DNA of 64,000 nt from Micromonospora sp. MA102 (GTDB lineage: Bacteria; Actinomycetota; Actinomycetes; Mycobacteriales; Micromonosporaceae): NCBI RefSeq assembly GCF_025460765.1, contig NZ_JAMWEG010000012.1, positions 1 to 64,000 on the forward strand. Direction: 5' to 3'. The notes beneath the pieces were generated by a model, which worked only from the letters and a program-made list of their open reading frames with translations, did no database searches and was not told where the DNA came from. Of this stretch, positions 1-7,427 are shown one piece after another. The first letter of the stretch is position 1; the number at the start of each line of letters is the position of its first letter. The position numbers and the translations under genes were made by a program.

Positions 1-26
1 CACCCGAACCCAACCAAGGAGCAGCC

Positions 27-692
27 ATGGTCTTCCGGAACGTGATCGTCTGCCACATGGTCCCCGGCAGCGACAAGATCGTCGGGGACGTCTTCGGCCA
101 CTACGACCAGGCCACCCGACCCCAGGACCTCGGGGTCATCGGGCGCATCCTGCTGTCCCACCACGACCTCTACATCCACGTCATCGAGCGCGAGCAGGAC
201 CCGCGGATCTCCGGCCAGACCCGGGGGCTGCCCGCGTTCCAGAAGATCGCCGAGGCCATCGGCCCGTACGTGACGCCGTACCCGCGCTACTGGAAGAACC
301 CGTCCGACTCGGTGGCCAAGGAGTTCTACCACTGGGCCCCGGAGGGGGAGCCGCCCGCCGACACCACGCTGACCGTGATCGTCGGGCGGATCAAGCCCGG
401 CGCCGAACCGGACGTGGCCCGGGTCTTCGCCGAGTCCGACGCCGGTTCGCTGCCGACCGAGCTGGGCGTCACCGGGCGCTGGCTCTACTCGATCGACGAC
501 GTCTACGTGCACCTGCTCGAACAGGAGACGTCGGCGGCCGAGGCGACCCGGAACAACCACGACGCGAAGCCGGTCTTCGCGAAGGTGATGCAGGACCTGG
601 CGCCCTACGTGAGCCCGTACCGGCCGGAGGAGTGGCACGGTCCGCAGGACTCGGTGGCCACCGTGTTCTACCGCTGGCAGGCCGAGGACTGA
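27..692 (+). CDS. TcmI-family type II polyketide cyclase, two fused domains
   Basis: This 221-residue protein is built from two copies of the TcmI-type polyketide cyclase fold, a ferredoxin-like domain that directs aromatic ring closure of poly-beta-ketone chains. The first copy spans about residues 1-108 and the second about 114-221. Both run through a hydrophobic first strand, a Gly-rich turn with 'GVIGR' or 'GVTGR', a 'DLYIHVIE' or 'DVYVHLLE' strand, a 'PYV.PY' motif and a closing 'DSVA..FY.W' motif. Canonical family members carry one domain of roughly 110 residues, so this is a duplication-fusion. The ATG at 27 follows an AAGGAG ribosome site. No ketosynthase or other PKS gene follows; if a cluster exists it lies to the left, outside the window. 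The family call is firm; the substrate is unknown. Confidence 0.85.
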   Translation: MVFRNVIVCHMVPGSDKIVGDVFGHYDQATRPQDLGVIGRILLSHHDLYIHVIEREQDPRISGQTRGLPAFQKIAEAIGPYVTPYPRYWKNPSDSVAKEFYHWAPEGEPPADTTLTVIVGRIKPGAEPDVARVFAESDAGSLPTELGVTGRWLYSIDDVYVHLLEQETSAAEATRNNHDAKPVFAKVMQDLAPYVSPYRPEEWHGPQDSVATVFYRWQAED

Positions 693-698
693 GCGGCG

Positions 699-728
699 CG
701 GCGGGGGCGTTCGAGGGCGCCCCCGCCG
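699..728 (+). terminator. GC-rich hairpin after the cyclase gene
   Basis: An 11-bp perfect stem (CGGCGGGGGCG at 699-709 with its complement at 718-728) encloses an 8-nt loop, seven bases past the stop codon. There is no U-tract, which is usual for actinobacterial terminators. Confidence 0.65.
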
Positions 729-778
729 CCCGCTATCGTCGGCCTCTCCGGACGGCGTCGGGCCGCGCCGGGTGAGGC

Positions 779-1459
779 GTGAACAGGCGGTGGCCGGTGT
801 CCCGAGCACGCGGATTCGTCCCACCGGCGCTGCTGGTCCTGGTCCTCGGCGCCCTGGTGGCCTCCGGCATCCGGCCGTACGACCGGCTGACCTGGCTGCT
901 GGAGACGGTCTGGGTGCTCGTCGGCGTGCCCCTGGTGCTGGTCACCTGGCGCCGGTTCCCACTGACCACGCTGCTCTGCTGCCTGCTCGCCGCGCACGCG
1001 CTGATCCTCGTGGTCGGCGGCCACTACAGCTACGCGCGCACGCCGGTCGGCGACTGGGCGCGGGAGGCGTTCCACCTGTCCCGCAACCCGTACGACCGGC
1101 TGGGCCACTTCGCCCAGGGCTTCGTGCCGGCGATCCTGGTGCGCGAGATCCTGGTCCGCCGGTCGCCGCTGCGCGGCAGCCGCTGGCTCGCCCCGCTGGT
1201 GGTCTGCGCCTGCCTGGCGTTCAGCGCCCTCTTCGAGATGATCGAGTGGTGGGCGGCGCTGGCCGGCGGGTCGGCGGCCGACGACTTCCTCGCCACCCAG
1301 GGCGACGTCTGGGACACCCAGTGGGACATGTTCCTGGCGCTGCTCGGCGCGATCACCTCGCTGGCGCTGCTCAGCCGCCTGCACGACCGCCAGGTGCCGG
1401 CCCCCGCGCCGGGCGCCGCCGCCGATGTCCCGGCGACCCGGACCCGCCTGTCCCCGTAA
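779..1459 (+). CDS. DUF2238 (YjdF-like) integral membrane protein
   Basis: The 226-residue product has about six hydrophobic segments, starting at residues 13-31, 38-57, 62-80, 112-126, 138-152 and 183-198. It carries the signature blocks of the DUF2238/YjdF family: 'YDRLGHFAQGF' at 105-115, 'FEMIEWW' at 152-158 and 'QGDVWDTQWDM' at 174-184. The function of the family is not established; the conserved Glu, His and Asp residues near membrane faces suggest metal or lipid chemistry, but that is conjecture. The GTG at 779 is the first start that includes the whole first membrane segment. The last 25 residues are Pro/Ala-rich and look unstructured. The gene stands alone between the cyclase terminator and a small minus-strand gene. 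Confidence 0.8.
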   Translation: MNRRWPVSRARGFVPPALLVLVLGALVASGIRPYDRLTWLLETVWVLVGVPLVLVTWRRFPLTTLLCCLLAAHALILVVGGHYSYARTPVGDWAREAFHLSRNPYDRLGHFAQGFVPAILVREILVRRSPLRGSRWLAPLVVCACLAFSALFEMIEWWAALAGGSAADDFLATQGDVWDTQWDMFLALLGAITSLALLSRLHDRQVPAPAPGAAADVPATRTRLSP

Positions 1460-1473
1460 CCCTGAGCGAGGGC

Positions 1474-1641
1474 TCACTCGTCGCCGACGGTCTCCGTCTC
1501 GCCGTCGTGCTGGAAGCGGGCGGGCAGGTGCTCGTCGGGCTGCGGGGCCTCCGCCAGGTTGTGGTGGGGGTCCCCGTCCGCGGAGTACAGGACGTCGTCG
1601 GTCTTCTTGCTCTTCTCCTGGTCCTCTTCCGGCTGCGTCAC
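1474..1641 (-). CDS. Small acidic hypothetical protein (55 aa)
   Basis: A short minus-strand frame starts at GTG 1641 and has a good GAGGAG ribosome site at the usual distance. It encodes 55 residues that are very acidic and polar, with a lysine patch near the N-terminus ('QEKSKKTDD') and a central 'DGDPHHNLAEAPQPDEHLP'. There are no hydrophobic segments or cysteines, so it is probably a small, disordered cytosolic protein. The ribosome site, the codon-position GC pattern and the stop just before the neighbouring convergent gene's end support it as real. I do not recognise the family. Confidence 0.6.
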   Translation of the reverse strand: MTQPEEDQEKSKKTDDVLYSADGDPHHNLAEAPQPDEHLPARFQHDGETETVGDE

Positions 1642-1874
1642 GTCCGCTCCTCGCCAGGTGCCGTCGGTGACCGCCCGCCGGCGGCGGGACGGTCCGGTCC
1701 GATTCCCACCCTAGGCGCGGCGGCGGGCGGTGGTAGGCGAATGCCGGCGCGGCCCGCCGCCCGGGCGGGCTCGGGTGAAAAGCGCCCGCCGCCAGCGGTG
1801 ATGCGACAGGGTGGTGCTGCGGACGGCCCGCGCGGGGCCGCCGCGGGGTGCCGTCGGCGGTACGGGGGTGACGG

Positions 1875-2258
1875 GTGCCGACGAAGCAGATCATCCAGCA
1901 CATCGGCACGCTCCTGGACCTGGCCGGGGTGCTGGTCATCGCGGTCGGCGTCGCGGTCGCCACGGTCGTCTTCGGGCTGCGCTCGTGGCGTAGCCGGCAG
2001 GTCGTCGTGCACTACCGGTCGTACCGGCAGGGGGTGGGGCGGGCCATCCTGCTCGGCCTGGAACTCCTCGTCGCCGGGGACATCATCCGGACCGTGGCGG
2101 TGTCGCCCACCTTCACGAGCGTCGGGGTGCTGGCGCTGATCGTGCTGGTCCGGACGTTCCTCAGCGTCTCGCTGCAGGTGGAGCTGGACGGCCGCTGGCC
2201 CTGGCAGGGCAAGGGGCCGATCGGCGGCTCCCCGGTGTCGGCCCGACCGGAGCGCTGA
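1875..2258 (+). CDS. DUF1622 family small membrane protein
   Basis: The product has 127 residues and three hydrophobic stretches at about 12-34, 56-74 and 78-97, in the typical layout of DUF1622 proteins. The conserved blocks 'LLGLELLVAGDIIRT' and 'LIVLVRTFLSVSLQVELDGRWPW' match that family. The function is unknown; its size suggests a subunit or small stabilising membrane protein. GTG 1875 follows a GGGGGTGA ribosome-binding stretch. It converges on the dioxygenase gene that ends 16 bases downstream on the other strand. The 233 bases upstream, back to the small acidic gene, contain no other gene I can support and presumably hold divergent promoters. Confidence 0.75.
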   Translation: MPTKQIIQHIGTLLDLAGVLVIAVGVAVATVVFGLRSWRSRQVVVHYRSYRQGVGRAILLGLELLVAGDIIRTVAVSPTFTSVGVLALIVLVRTFLSVSLQVELDGRWPWQGKGPIGGSPVSARPER

Positions 2259-2273
2259 GGGGCGAAACGGAGG

Positions 2274-3143
2274 TCAGATGTTGGCGGAGTCGGCCGGCAC
2301 CCCGCCGGGCAGCGACGGCGCGCCGCCTCCCGGCTGCTGGCCCCGGCCGCGCAGCCCGAGGGTGTACGCGGTCATCGACAGGGACCCGTACGCGTACCCG
2401 TCGACCAGCACCTCGGGGCGGTCCCCGGCGGCGCCGGCCAGCCCGGCCAGGTAGAGCAGCGGGATGAAGTGGTCCGGGGTCGGTACGGCGAGGTCGAAGT
2501 CCCGGTGCCCGTCCAGCCGGGCCGCCTCGGTCGGCGCGTCCTGGACCGTCTCCCGGGCGGCGTCGTCGAAGCGGCGCGCCCAGTCGAAGCCCTCATCGGT
2601 CAGCCGCGGGTCGACGCCGCCCAGGTTGTGCACCACGTTGCCGCTGGCCACCACCAGCACGCCGCGCTCGCGCAGCGGGGCGAGCCGGGCGCCGAGGTCG
2701 AGGTGGTAGTCGAACGGCTTGAACGCGTTGATGCTCAGCTGCACCACCGGGATGTCGGCGTCGGGGAACGCGTGGGTGAGCACCGACCAGGTGCCGTGGT
2801 CGATGCCCCACGAGTCCAGGTCGGCGCCGACCCAGGTGGGGTGCACCACGTCGCTGATCTCCTCGGCCAGCTCGGGCAGCCCGGGCGCCGGGTAGCGGAC
2901 GTCGAAGAGTTGCCGCGGGAAGCCGTAGAAGTCGTGGATGGTGCGTGGCCGGGGCATCGCGGTGACCGCGGTGGCGCCGATGTACCAGTGCGCGGAGACC
3001 ACCAGGATGGCCCGGGGCCGGGGCACCGAGCGGCCGAACTCCCGCCAGGCGGCGGTGTAGCGGTTGACCTCCAGGGCGTTCATCGGGTTGCCGTGCCCGA
3101 AGAACGCCGCCGGCAGCACCGTCTGGGTGTTCTGCTCGCTCAT
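2274..3143 (-). CDS. DODA-type extradiol aromatic-ring-opening dioxygenase (YgiD-like)
   Basis: This 289-residue protein belongs to the LigB/DODA class III extradiol dioxygenases, which open catechol rings such as 4,5-DOPA using a single metal ion. The metal and catalytic histidines are visible in order: H17 in 'FFGHGNP', H52 in 'VSAHWY', H172 in 'NVVHNLGG' and H225 in 'TPDHFIPLLY', matching the YgiD/plant DODA layout. Length is normal for the family. The ATG at 3143 is chosen over an upstream GTG because it has a GGGAGCGAG ribosome site and avoids an unconserved, Arg-rich extension. It is monocistronic. The true substrate is unknown, since many bacterial homologues act on other catechols. 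Confidence 0.85.
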   Translation of the reverse strand: MSEQNTQTVLPAAFFGHGNPMNALEVNRYTAAWREFGRSVPRPRAILVVSAHWYIGATAVTAMPRPRTIHDFYGFPRQLFDVRYPAPGLPELAEEISDVVHPTWVGADLDSWGIDHGTWSVLTHAFPDADIPVVQLSINAFKPFDYHLDLGARLAPLRERGVLVVASGNVVHNLGGVDPRLTDEGFDWARRFDDAARETVQDAPTEAARLDGHRDFDLAVPTPDHFIPLLYLAGLAGAAGDRPEVLVDGYAYGSLSMTAYTLGLRGRGQQPGGGAPSLPGGVPADSANI

Positions 3144-3228
3144 CTCGCTCCCGCGGCTCGGCCGTGCCCCGAGGCTAACCCGCGGGCCCCTCGCGGGTAG
3201 GGACACCGGGCCGGCCCGGACCGGGAAG

Positions 3229-3257
3229 TTGGTAGATACCCCCTAGGGGTATATGGT
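3229..3257 (+). promoter_or_regulatory. Promoter with CsoR-like operator for the copB-type ATPase
   Basis: A TTGGTA -35 box (3229-3234) and a TATGGT -10 box (3252-3257) are separated by 17 bp. The spacer holds ATACCCCCTAGGGGTAT (3236-3252), which contains a perfect 10-bp dyad CCCCTAGGGG flanked by AT-rich ends. This resembles operators of CsoR/RcnR-type copper or thiol-responsive repressors. A bound repressor would block RNA polymerase. No csoR-like gene is in the window. Confidence 0.7.
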
Positions 3258-3278
3258 GGCGGCGGAGGTGGAGTTCGG

Positions 3279-5354
3279 ATGGACCACGAACACGGGCATC
3301 ACGGCGCGGACCACGACACGCACGGGGGCCACAACACGCACGCCGGGCACGACAAGCACGCCGGGCACGACCCCGAGCAGTTCCGCCGCAAGTTCTGGCT
3401 GAGCCTGGCGCTGACCGTGCCGATCGTGCTGACCAGCCACATGGTCATGGACTGGCTCGGCTACTCGATCGACCTCCCGGGCGTCCGCTGGGTCGGCCCG
3501 GTGCTGGGCACCGTCGTCTTCTTCTACGGCGGCTGGCCGTTCCTGGTCGGCGGCGTCCGCGAGGTGCGCGACCGGGCGCCGGGCATGATGCTGCTGATCT
3601 CGATGGCGATCACGGTCGCGTACCTGGCGTCGGTGGCCACCAGCCTCGGCCTGTTCGACCTGGACTTCTGGTGGGAGCTGGCCGCCCTGGTCACCATCAT
3701 GCTGCTCGGTCACTGGCAGGAGATGAAGGCGATCGGGCAGGCCCAGGGTGCGCTCGCCGCGCTCGCCGCCCTGCTGCCCGACGACGCCGAACGCCTCGAC
3801 GACTCCGGCGCCGCGCACCGGGTGCCGGTGGCCGACCTGCGGGTCGGCGACCTGGTGCTGGTGCGCTCCGGCGGCCGGGTCCCCGCCGACGGCCGGATCG
3901 TCGACGGGGCCGCCGAGCTGGACGAGTCGATGATCACCGGGGAGTCCCGCCCGGTGCCGCGCGCCGCCGGGGACCGGGTGGTCGCCGGGACCGTGGCCAC
4001 CGACTCGGCCCTGCGGGTACGCGTCGACGCCGTCGGCGAGGACACCGCGCTCGCCGGCATCGGCCGTCTCGTCGCCCAGGCGCAGTCCTCCGGCGGCCGC
4101 GCCCAGGCGCTCGCCGACCGGTTCGCCGCGTTGCTGTTCTACGTCGCGGCCCTCGCCGGCCTGGCCACCTTCGCGGCCTGGCTGCTGCTCGGCGACACCG
4201 ACCAGGCCGTGGTCCGGACCGTGACGGTGCTGGTGATCGCCTGCCCGCACGCCCTCGGTCTGGCCATCCCGCTGGTCGTGGCGCTCTCCACGGCGCTCTC
4301 CGCCCGGGCCGGCATCCTGGTGAAGGACCGGCTGGCCCTGGAACGGATGCGCACCGTCGACGCGGTGCTGTTCGACAAGACCGGCACCCTCACCAAGGGG
4401 CGGCACACCCTGACCGGGGTGGCCGCCACCGGCGGGCTGGACCACGACGGCGCGCTGCGCCTCGCCGGCGCGGTCGAGGCGGACAGCGAGCACCCGCTCG
4501 CCCGGGCCCTGGTCACCGCCGCACAGGACCGGGGCCTGCGGGCGTCCGCCCGGGACTTCCGCTCGCTGACCGGCCGGGGCGTACGCGCCACGGTGGACGG
4601 CGACGACTGGGCGGTGGGCGGGCCGGCCCTGCTCCGCGAGCTGGACACCGGCGCGCCCGCCGAGCTGACCCGGGCGGCGGAGGGCTGGACCCGGCGGGGC
4701 GCCGCGGTGCTGCACCTGGTCCGGCTGCCCGAGGCCGGCCGCCCGGAGGTGGTCGGCGCGTTCGCGCTGGAGGACGAGGTGCGCCCCGAGGCGCGCGCGG
4801 CCATCGCCGAACTGCGCGAGCAGGGAGTCAAGAAGATCGTGATGATCACCGGGGACGCCCGGCCGGTGGCCGAGGCGGTCGCCGCCGACCTGGGCTTCCG
4901 CCCCGGCGTGGACGAGGTCTTCGCCGAGGTCCTCCCGGCCGACAAGGACAAGGCGGTCACCGAACTCCAGTCCCGCGGGCTCACCGTGGCGATGGTCGGC
5001 GACGGGGTCAACGACGCCCCGGCCCTGGCCCGCGCCGACGTGGGCGTGGCCATCGGCGCCGGCACCGACGTGGCGATCGAGTCCGCCGGGGTGGTGCTGG
5101 CCGGCTCCGACCCGCGCGGGGTCACCGGCGTGATCCGGCTGTCCCGGGCGTCGTACCGGAAGATGCGCCAGAACCTGGCCTGGGCGGCCGGCTACAACGT
5201 GGTGGCCATCCCGCTCGCCGCCGGGGTGCTGGCCTGGGCGGGGGTGGCGCTCAGCCCGGCGGTGGCGGCGGTGCTGATGTCCGCGTCCACCATCGTGGTG
5301 GCGCTCAACGCCCAGCTGCTCCGCCGGGTCCGGCTCACCCCGACGGACGACTAG
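3279..5354 (+). CDS. copB: CopB-type heavy-metal (copper) P-type ATPase
   Basis: This 691-residue P1B ATPase uses ATP to export metal ions across the membrane. The first 31 residues hold ten histidines, a cytosolic metal-binding tail. The membrane metal site is CPH (residues 322-324, 'ACPHALGLAIP'), the mark of the CopB (P1B-3) subgroup rather than CPC CopA pumps. TGES (220-223), the phosphorylated Asp366 in 'DKTGTLTKG', the 'SEHPLA' nucleotide motif and 'GDGVNDAPAL' are all intact. No separate HMA domain is present, as usual for CopB. The ATG at 3279 follows a GGAGG site. The CsoR-like operator just upstream suggests metal-inducible expression. Copper or silver is the likely cargo; the exact ion is not provable from sequence. 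Confidence 0.9.
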   Translation: MDHEHGHHGADHDTHGGHNTHAGHDKHAGHDPEQFRRKFWLSLALTVPIVLTSHMVMDWLGYSIDLPGVRWVGPVLGTVVFFYGGWPFLVGGVREVRDRAPGMMLLISMAITVAYLASVATSLGLFDLDFWWELAALVTIMLLGHWQEMKAIGQAQGALAALAALLPDDAERLDDSGAAHRVPVADLRVGDLVLVRSGGRVPADGRIVDGAAELDESMITGESRPVPRAAGDRVVAGTVATDSALRVRVDAVGEDTALAGIGRLVAQAQSSGGRAQALADRFAALLFYVAALAGLATFAAWLLLGDTDQAVVRTVTVLVIACPHALGLAIPLVVALSTALSARAGILVKDRLALERMRTVDAVLFDKTGTLTKGRHTLTGVAATGGLDHDGALRLAGAVEADSEHPLARALVTAAQDRGLRASARDFRSLTGRGVRATVDGDDWAVGGPALLRELDTGAPAELTRAAEGWTRRGAAVLHLVRLPEAGRPEVVGAFALEDEVRPEARAAIAELREQGVKKIVMITGDARPVAEAVAADLGFRPGVDEVFAEVLPADKDKAVTELQSRGLTVAMVGDGVNDAPALARADVGVAIGAGTDVAIESAGVVLAGSDPRGVTGVIRLSRASYRKMRQNLAWAAGYNVVAIPLAAGVLAWAGVALSPAVAAVLMSASTIVVALNAQLLRRVRLTPTDD

Positions 5355-5416
5355 GCCCACCGCAGCTACGGCCGGTACGACCCCTCGATCCTGGCGGATG
5401 CGGGGGGTTGTGCCGC

Positions 5417-5446
5417 TTCACACCCGCACCTGCGAACCGTTAGGGT
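5417..5446 (+). promoter_or_regulatory. Promoter of leaderless molybdate operon
   Basis: TTCACA at 5417-5422 and TAGGGT at 5441-5446 are 18 bp apart. The -10 box ends six bases before the GTG start at 5453, so transcription probably begins at the start codon and the first mRNA is leaderless. Confidence 0.6.
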
Positions 5447-5452
5447 GGCTGC

Positions 5453-5854
5453 GTGACGGTGTTCCGGATCGGCGAGGCCGCCGAACTGCTCGGGGTCAGC
5501 GCGGACACGGTCCGCCGCTGGATCGACGCCGGGCGGCTGCCCGCCATCCGTGACGAGCACGGCCACCGGGTGCTCGACGGCGCCGACCTGGCCGCGTTCG
5601 TCCGCGCCCCGGGCCACCCCGAGCTCTCCTCGGCCCGCAACCGGCTGCGCGGCATCGTCACGGCCGTCGTCAAGGACACCGTGATGGCCCAGGTCGACAT
5701 CCAGGCCGGGCCGTTCCGGATCGTGTCGCTGATGAGCCGCGAGGCGGTCGACGACCTCGACCTCCAGGTCGGCTCGGTGGCCGTCGCCGTGATCAAGTCG
5801 ACCACCGTCGTGGTGGAGCGCGCGCCCGCGCCGAAGGGGAGAACGAACCCGTGA
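5453..5854 (+). CDS. HTH (MerR/excisionase-type) regulator with molybdate-binding Mop domain
   Basis: The 133-residue protein joins an N-terminal excisionase/MerR-like winged helix (residues 1-50, 'FRIGEAAELLGVSADTVRRWIDAGRLPA') to a C-terminal Mop/TOBE domain (about 68-128, 'SARNRLRGIVTAVVKDTVMAQVDIQAG'). Mop domains bind molybdate or tungstate oxyanions, so this is probably the operon's oxyanion sensor. It is the first gene of the molybdate operon and its stop overlaps the modA start. The GTG at 5453 appears leaderless. This compact HTH-Mop form is a common actinobacterial alternative to ModE. Autoregulation is likely but I cannot identify an operator with confidence. Confidence 0.85.
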   Translation: MTVFRIGEAAELLGVSADTVRRWIDAGRLPAIRDEHGHRVLDGADLAAFVRAPGHPELSSARNRLRGIVTAVVKDTVMAQVDIQAGPFRIVSLMSREAVDDLDLQVGSVAVAVIKSTTVVVERAPAPKGRTNP

Positions 5855-6630
5855 CCACCCGGTGGATCCGCGCCGCCCTGGCCGGGCTGGCCGCGTTGAC
5901 CCTGTCCGCCACCGGCTGCGGTGGCGGCGCCGACGACGAGGCGCCCGGCGGCACGGTGACCGTCTTCGCCGCCGCCTCGCTCACCGAGCCCTTCACGAAG
6001 CTCGGCAGGGACTACGAGGCGGCACACCCCGGCACCCGGGTCGTCTTCAACTTCGCCGGCAGCTCGGCGCTCGCCACGCAGGTCACCCAGGGCGCGCCGG
6101 CCGACGTGTTCGCGGCCGCCTCGCCGGCCACCATGACGACCGTCACCGACGCGGGCGACGCCGCCGGGACACCGGCCGTCCTGGCCCGCAACCAGCTCGT
6201 CATCGCCGTACCGAAGGGCAATCCGGACCGGGTCGCGGGCCTGGCCGACCTGGCCCGGCCCGGGATGAAGGTGGCGCTCTGCGCCGAGCAGGTGCCGTGC
6301 GGCGCGGCGGCGAAGGCCGCTCTCGCCGCGGCCGGCGTGCGGCTCACCCCGGCCACCCTGGAGCAGGACGTCAAGGGTGCCCTCGCGAAGATGAAGCTGG
6401 GCGAGGTCGACGCGGCGCTGGTCTACCGCACCGACGTGCGTGGCGCCGCCGAAGCGCTGGACGCCGTCGAGTTCCCCGAGTCCGCCCGGGCCGTCAACGA
6501 CTACCCGATCGTGGTCCTGAAGCACGCCGGCAACCCGGCCGGGGCCCGCGCCTTCGTCGACCACGTCCGCTCCGACGCCGGCCTGGCGGTGCTCACCGCC
6601 GCCGGGTTCCAGGCCCCGCCGAGCCGGTGA
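5851..6630 (+). CDS. modA: Molybdate ABC transporter substrate-binding lipoprotein ModA
   Basis: ModA captures molybdate outside the membrane and delivers it to ModB. The 259 residues begin with a lipoprotein signal, positive residues then a hydrophobic core ending 'LSATGC', with Cys23 as the likely acylated residue. The mature part starts with 'VTVFAAASLTEPF', the hallmark opening strand of ModA proteins, followed by 'FNFAGSSALATQV' with the serine that usually contacts the oxyanion, and later 'GEVDAALVYRTD'. GTG 5851 overlaps the preceding stop codon (GTGA), showing translational coupling. The stop in turn overlaps the modB start. Length is normal. Confidence 0.93.
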   Translation: MTTRWIRAALAGLAALTLSATGCGGGADDEAPGGTVTVFAAASLTEPFTKLGRDYEAAHPGTRVVFNFAGSSALATQVTQGAPADVFAAASPATMTTVTDAGDAAGTPAVLARNQLVIAVPKGNPDRVAGLADLARPGMKVALCAEQVPCGAAAKAALAAAGVRLTPATLEQDVKGALAKMKLGEVDAALVYRTDVRGAAEALDAVEFPESARAVNDYPIVVLKHAGNPAGARAFVDHVRSDAGLAVLTAAGFQAPPSR

Positions 6631-7427
6631 GCCGACCTCCACGCCGCCGGCAGCGGGTGCCGCTGGCGCTGCTGCTCCCCGCCGGGCTCGGGTTGCTCTT
6701 CCTCGTCCTGCCGCTGGCCGGGCTGCTGGTCCGGGCGCCCTGGACCACGCTGCCCCGGCGGCTGGCCCAGCCCGGCGTGCTCACCGCGCTGCGGCTCTCC
6801 CTGGAGACCGCGACCGCCGCCACGCTGCTCTGCGTCGCGCTCGGCGTACCCCTGGCCTGGCTGCTGGCCCGGGTTCGGTTCCCCGGCCGGCGGTTGGTCC
6901 GCGCGCTGGTCACCGTGCCCCTGGTGCTGCCGCCGGTGGTCGGCGGGGTGGCGCTGCTGCTGGTCTTCGGCCGACGCGGGCTGCTCGGGTCCTGGCTGGA
7001 CGCCACCTTCGGCGTCACCCTGCCGTTCACCACCGCCGGCGTGGTGCTGGCGGAGGCGTTCGTGGCCATGCCGTTCCTCGTCATCGCCGTGGAGGGCGCG
7101 CTGCGCGGCGCCGACTCCCGCTACGAGGAGGCGGCGGCCACCCTGGGCGCCGGGCGCTGGACCACCTTCACCCGGGTGACCCTGCCGCTGGTCGCGCCCG
7201 GGGTCGCGGCCGGAGCGGTGCTCTGCTGGGCCCGCGCGCTCGGCGAGTTCGGCGCCACCATCACCTTCGCCGGCAACTATCCGGGGCGGACCCAGACCAT
7301 GCCGCTCGCCGTCTACCTGGCGCTGGAGACCGACGTGCAGGCCGCCATCGTGCTGAGCCTCATCCTGCTCACCGTCTCCGTGGCCATCCTGGCCGGGCTG
7401 CGGGACCGCTGGGTCGGCACGGCGTGA
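6627..7427 (+). CDS. modB: Molybdate ABC transporter permease ModB
   Basis: This 266-residue protein is the membrane channel of the molybdate importer. It has about six hydrophobic segments and the binding-protein-dependent permease loop 'YEEAAATLGAGRWTTFTRVTLPL' that docks with ModC. The Moco-typical 'ARALGEFGATITFAGNYPGRTQTMP' block near the C-terminus identifies it as ModB. GTG 6627 overlaps the modA stop and is the only start that places the basic N-terminus 'SRPPRRRQR' before the first membrane segment. The stop overlaps modC. Confidence 0.92.
   Translation: MSRPPRRRQRVPLALLLPAGLGLLFLVLPLAGLLVRAPWTTLPRRLAQPGVLTALRLSLETATAATLLCVALGVPLAWLLARVRFPGRRLVRALVTVPLVLPPVVGGVALLLVFGRRGLLGSWLDATFGVTLPFTTAGVVLAEAFVAMPFLVIAVEGALRGADSRYEEAAATLGAGRWTTFTRVTLPLVAPGVAAGAVLCWARALGEFGATITFAGNYPGRTQTMPLAVYLALETDVQAAIVLSLILLTVSVAILAGLRDRWVGTA

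Noticed and set aside
3243..5360. A 705-codon open frame on the minus strand opposite the copB-type ATPase
   Set aside because: Its translation is a low-complexity Gly/Arg/His/Pro mix with no motif, and it is fully antisense to a gene with all P-type ATPase motifs. It arises from high GC content.
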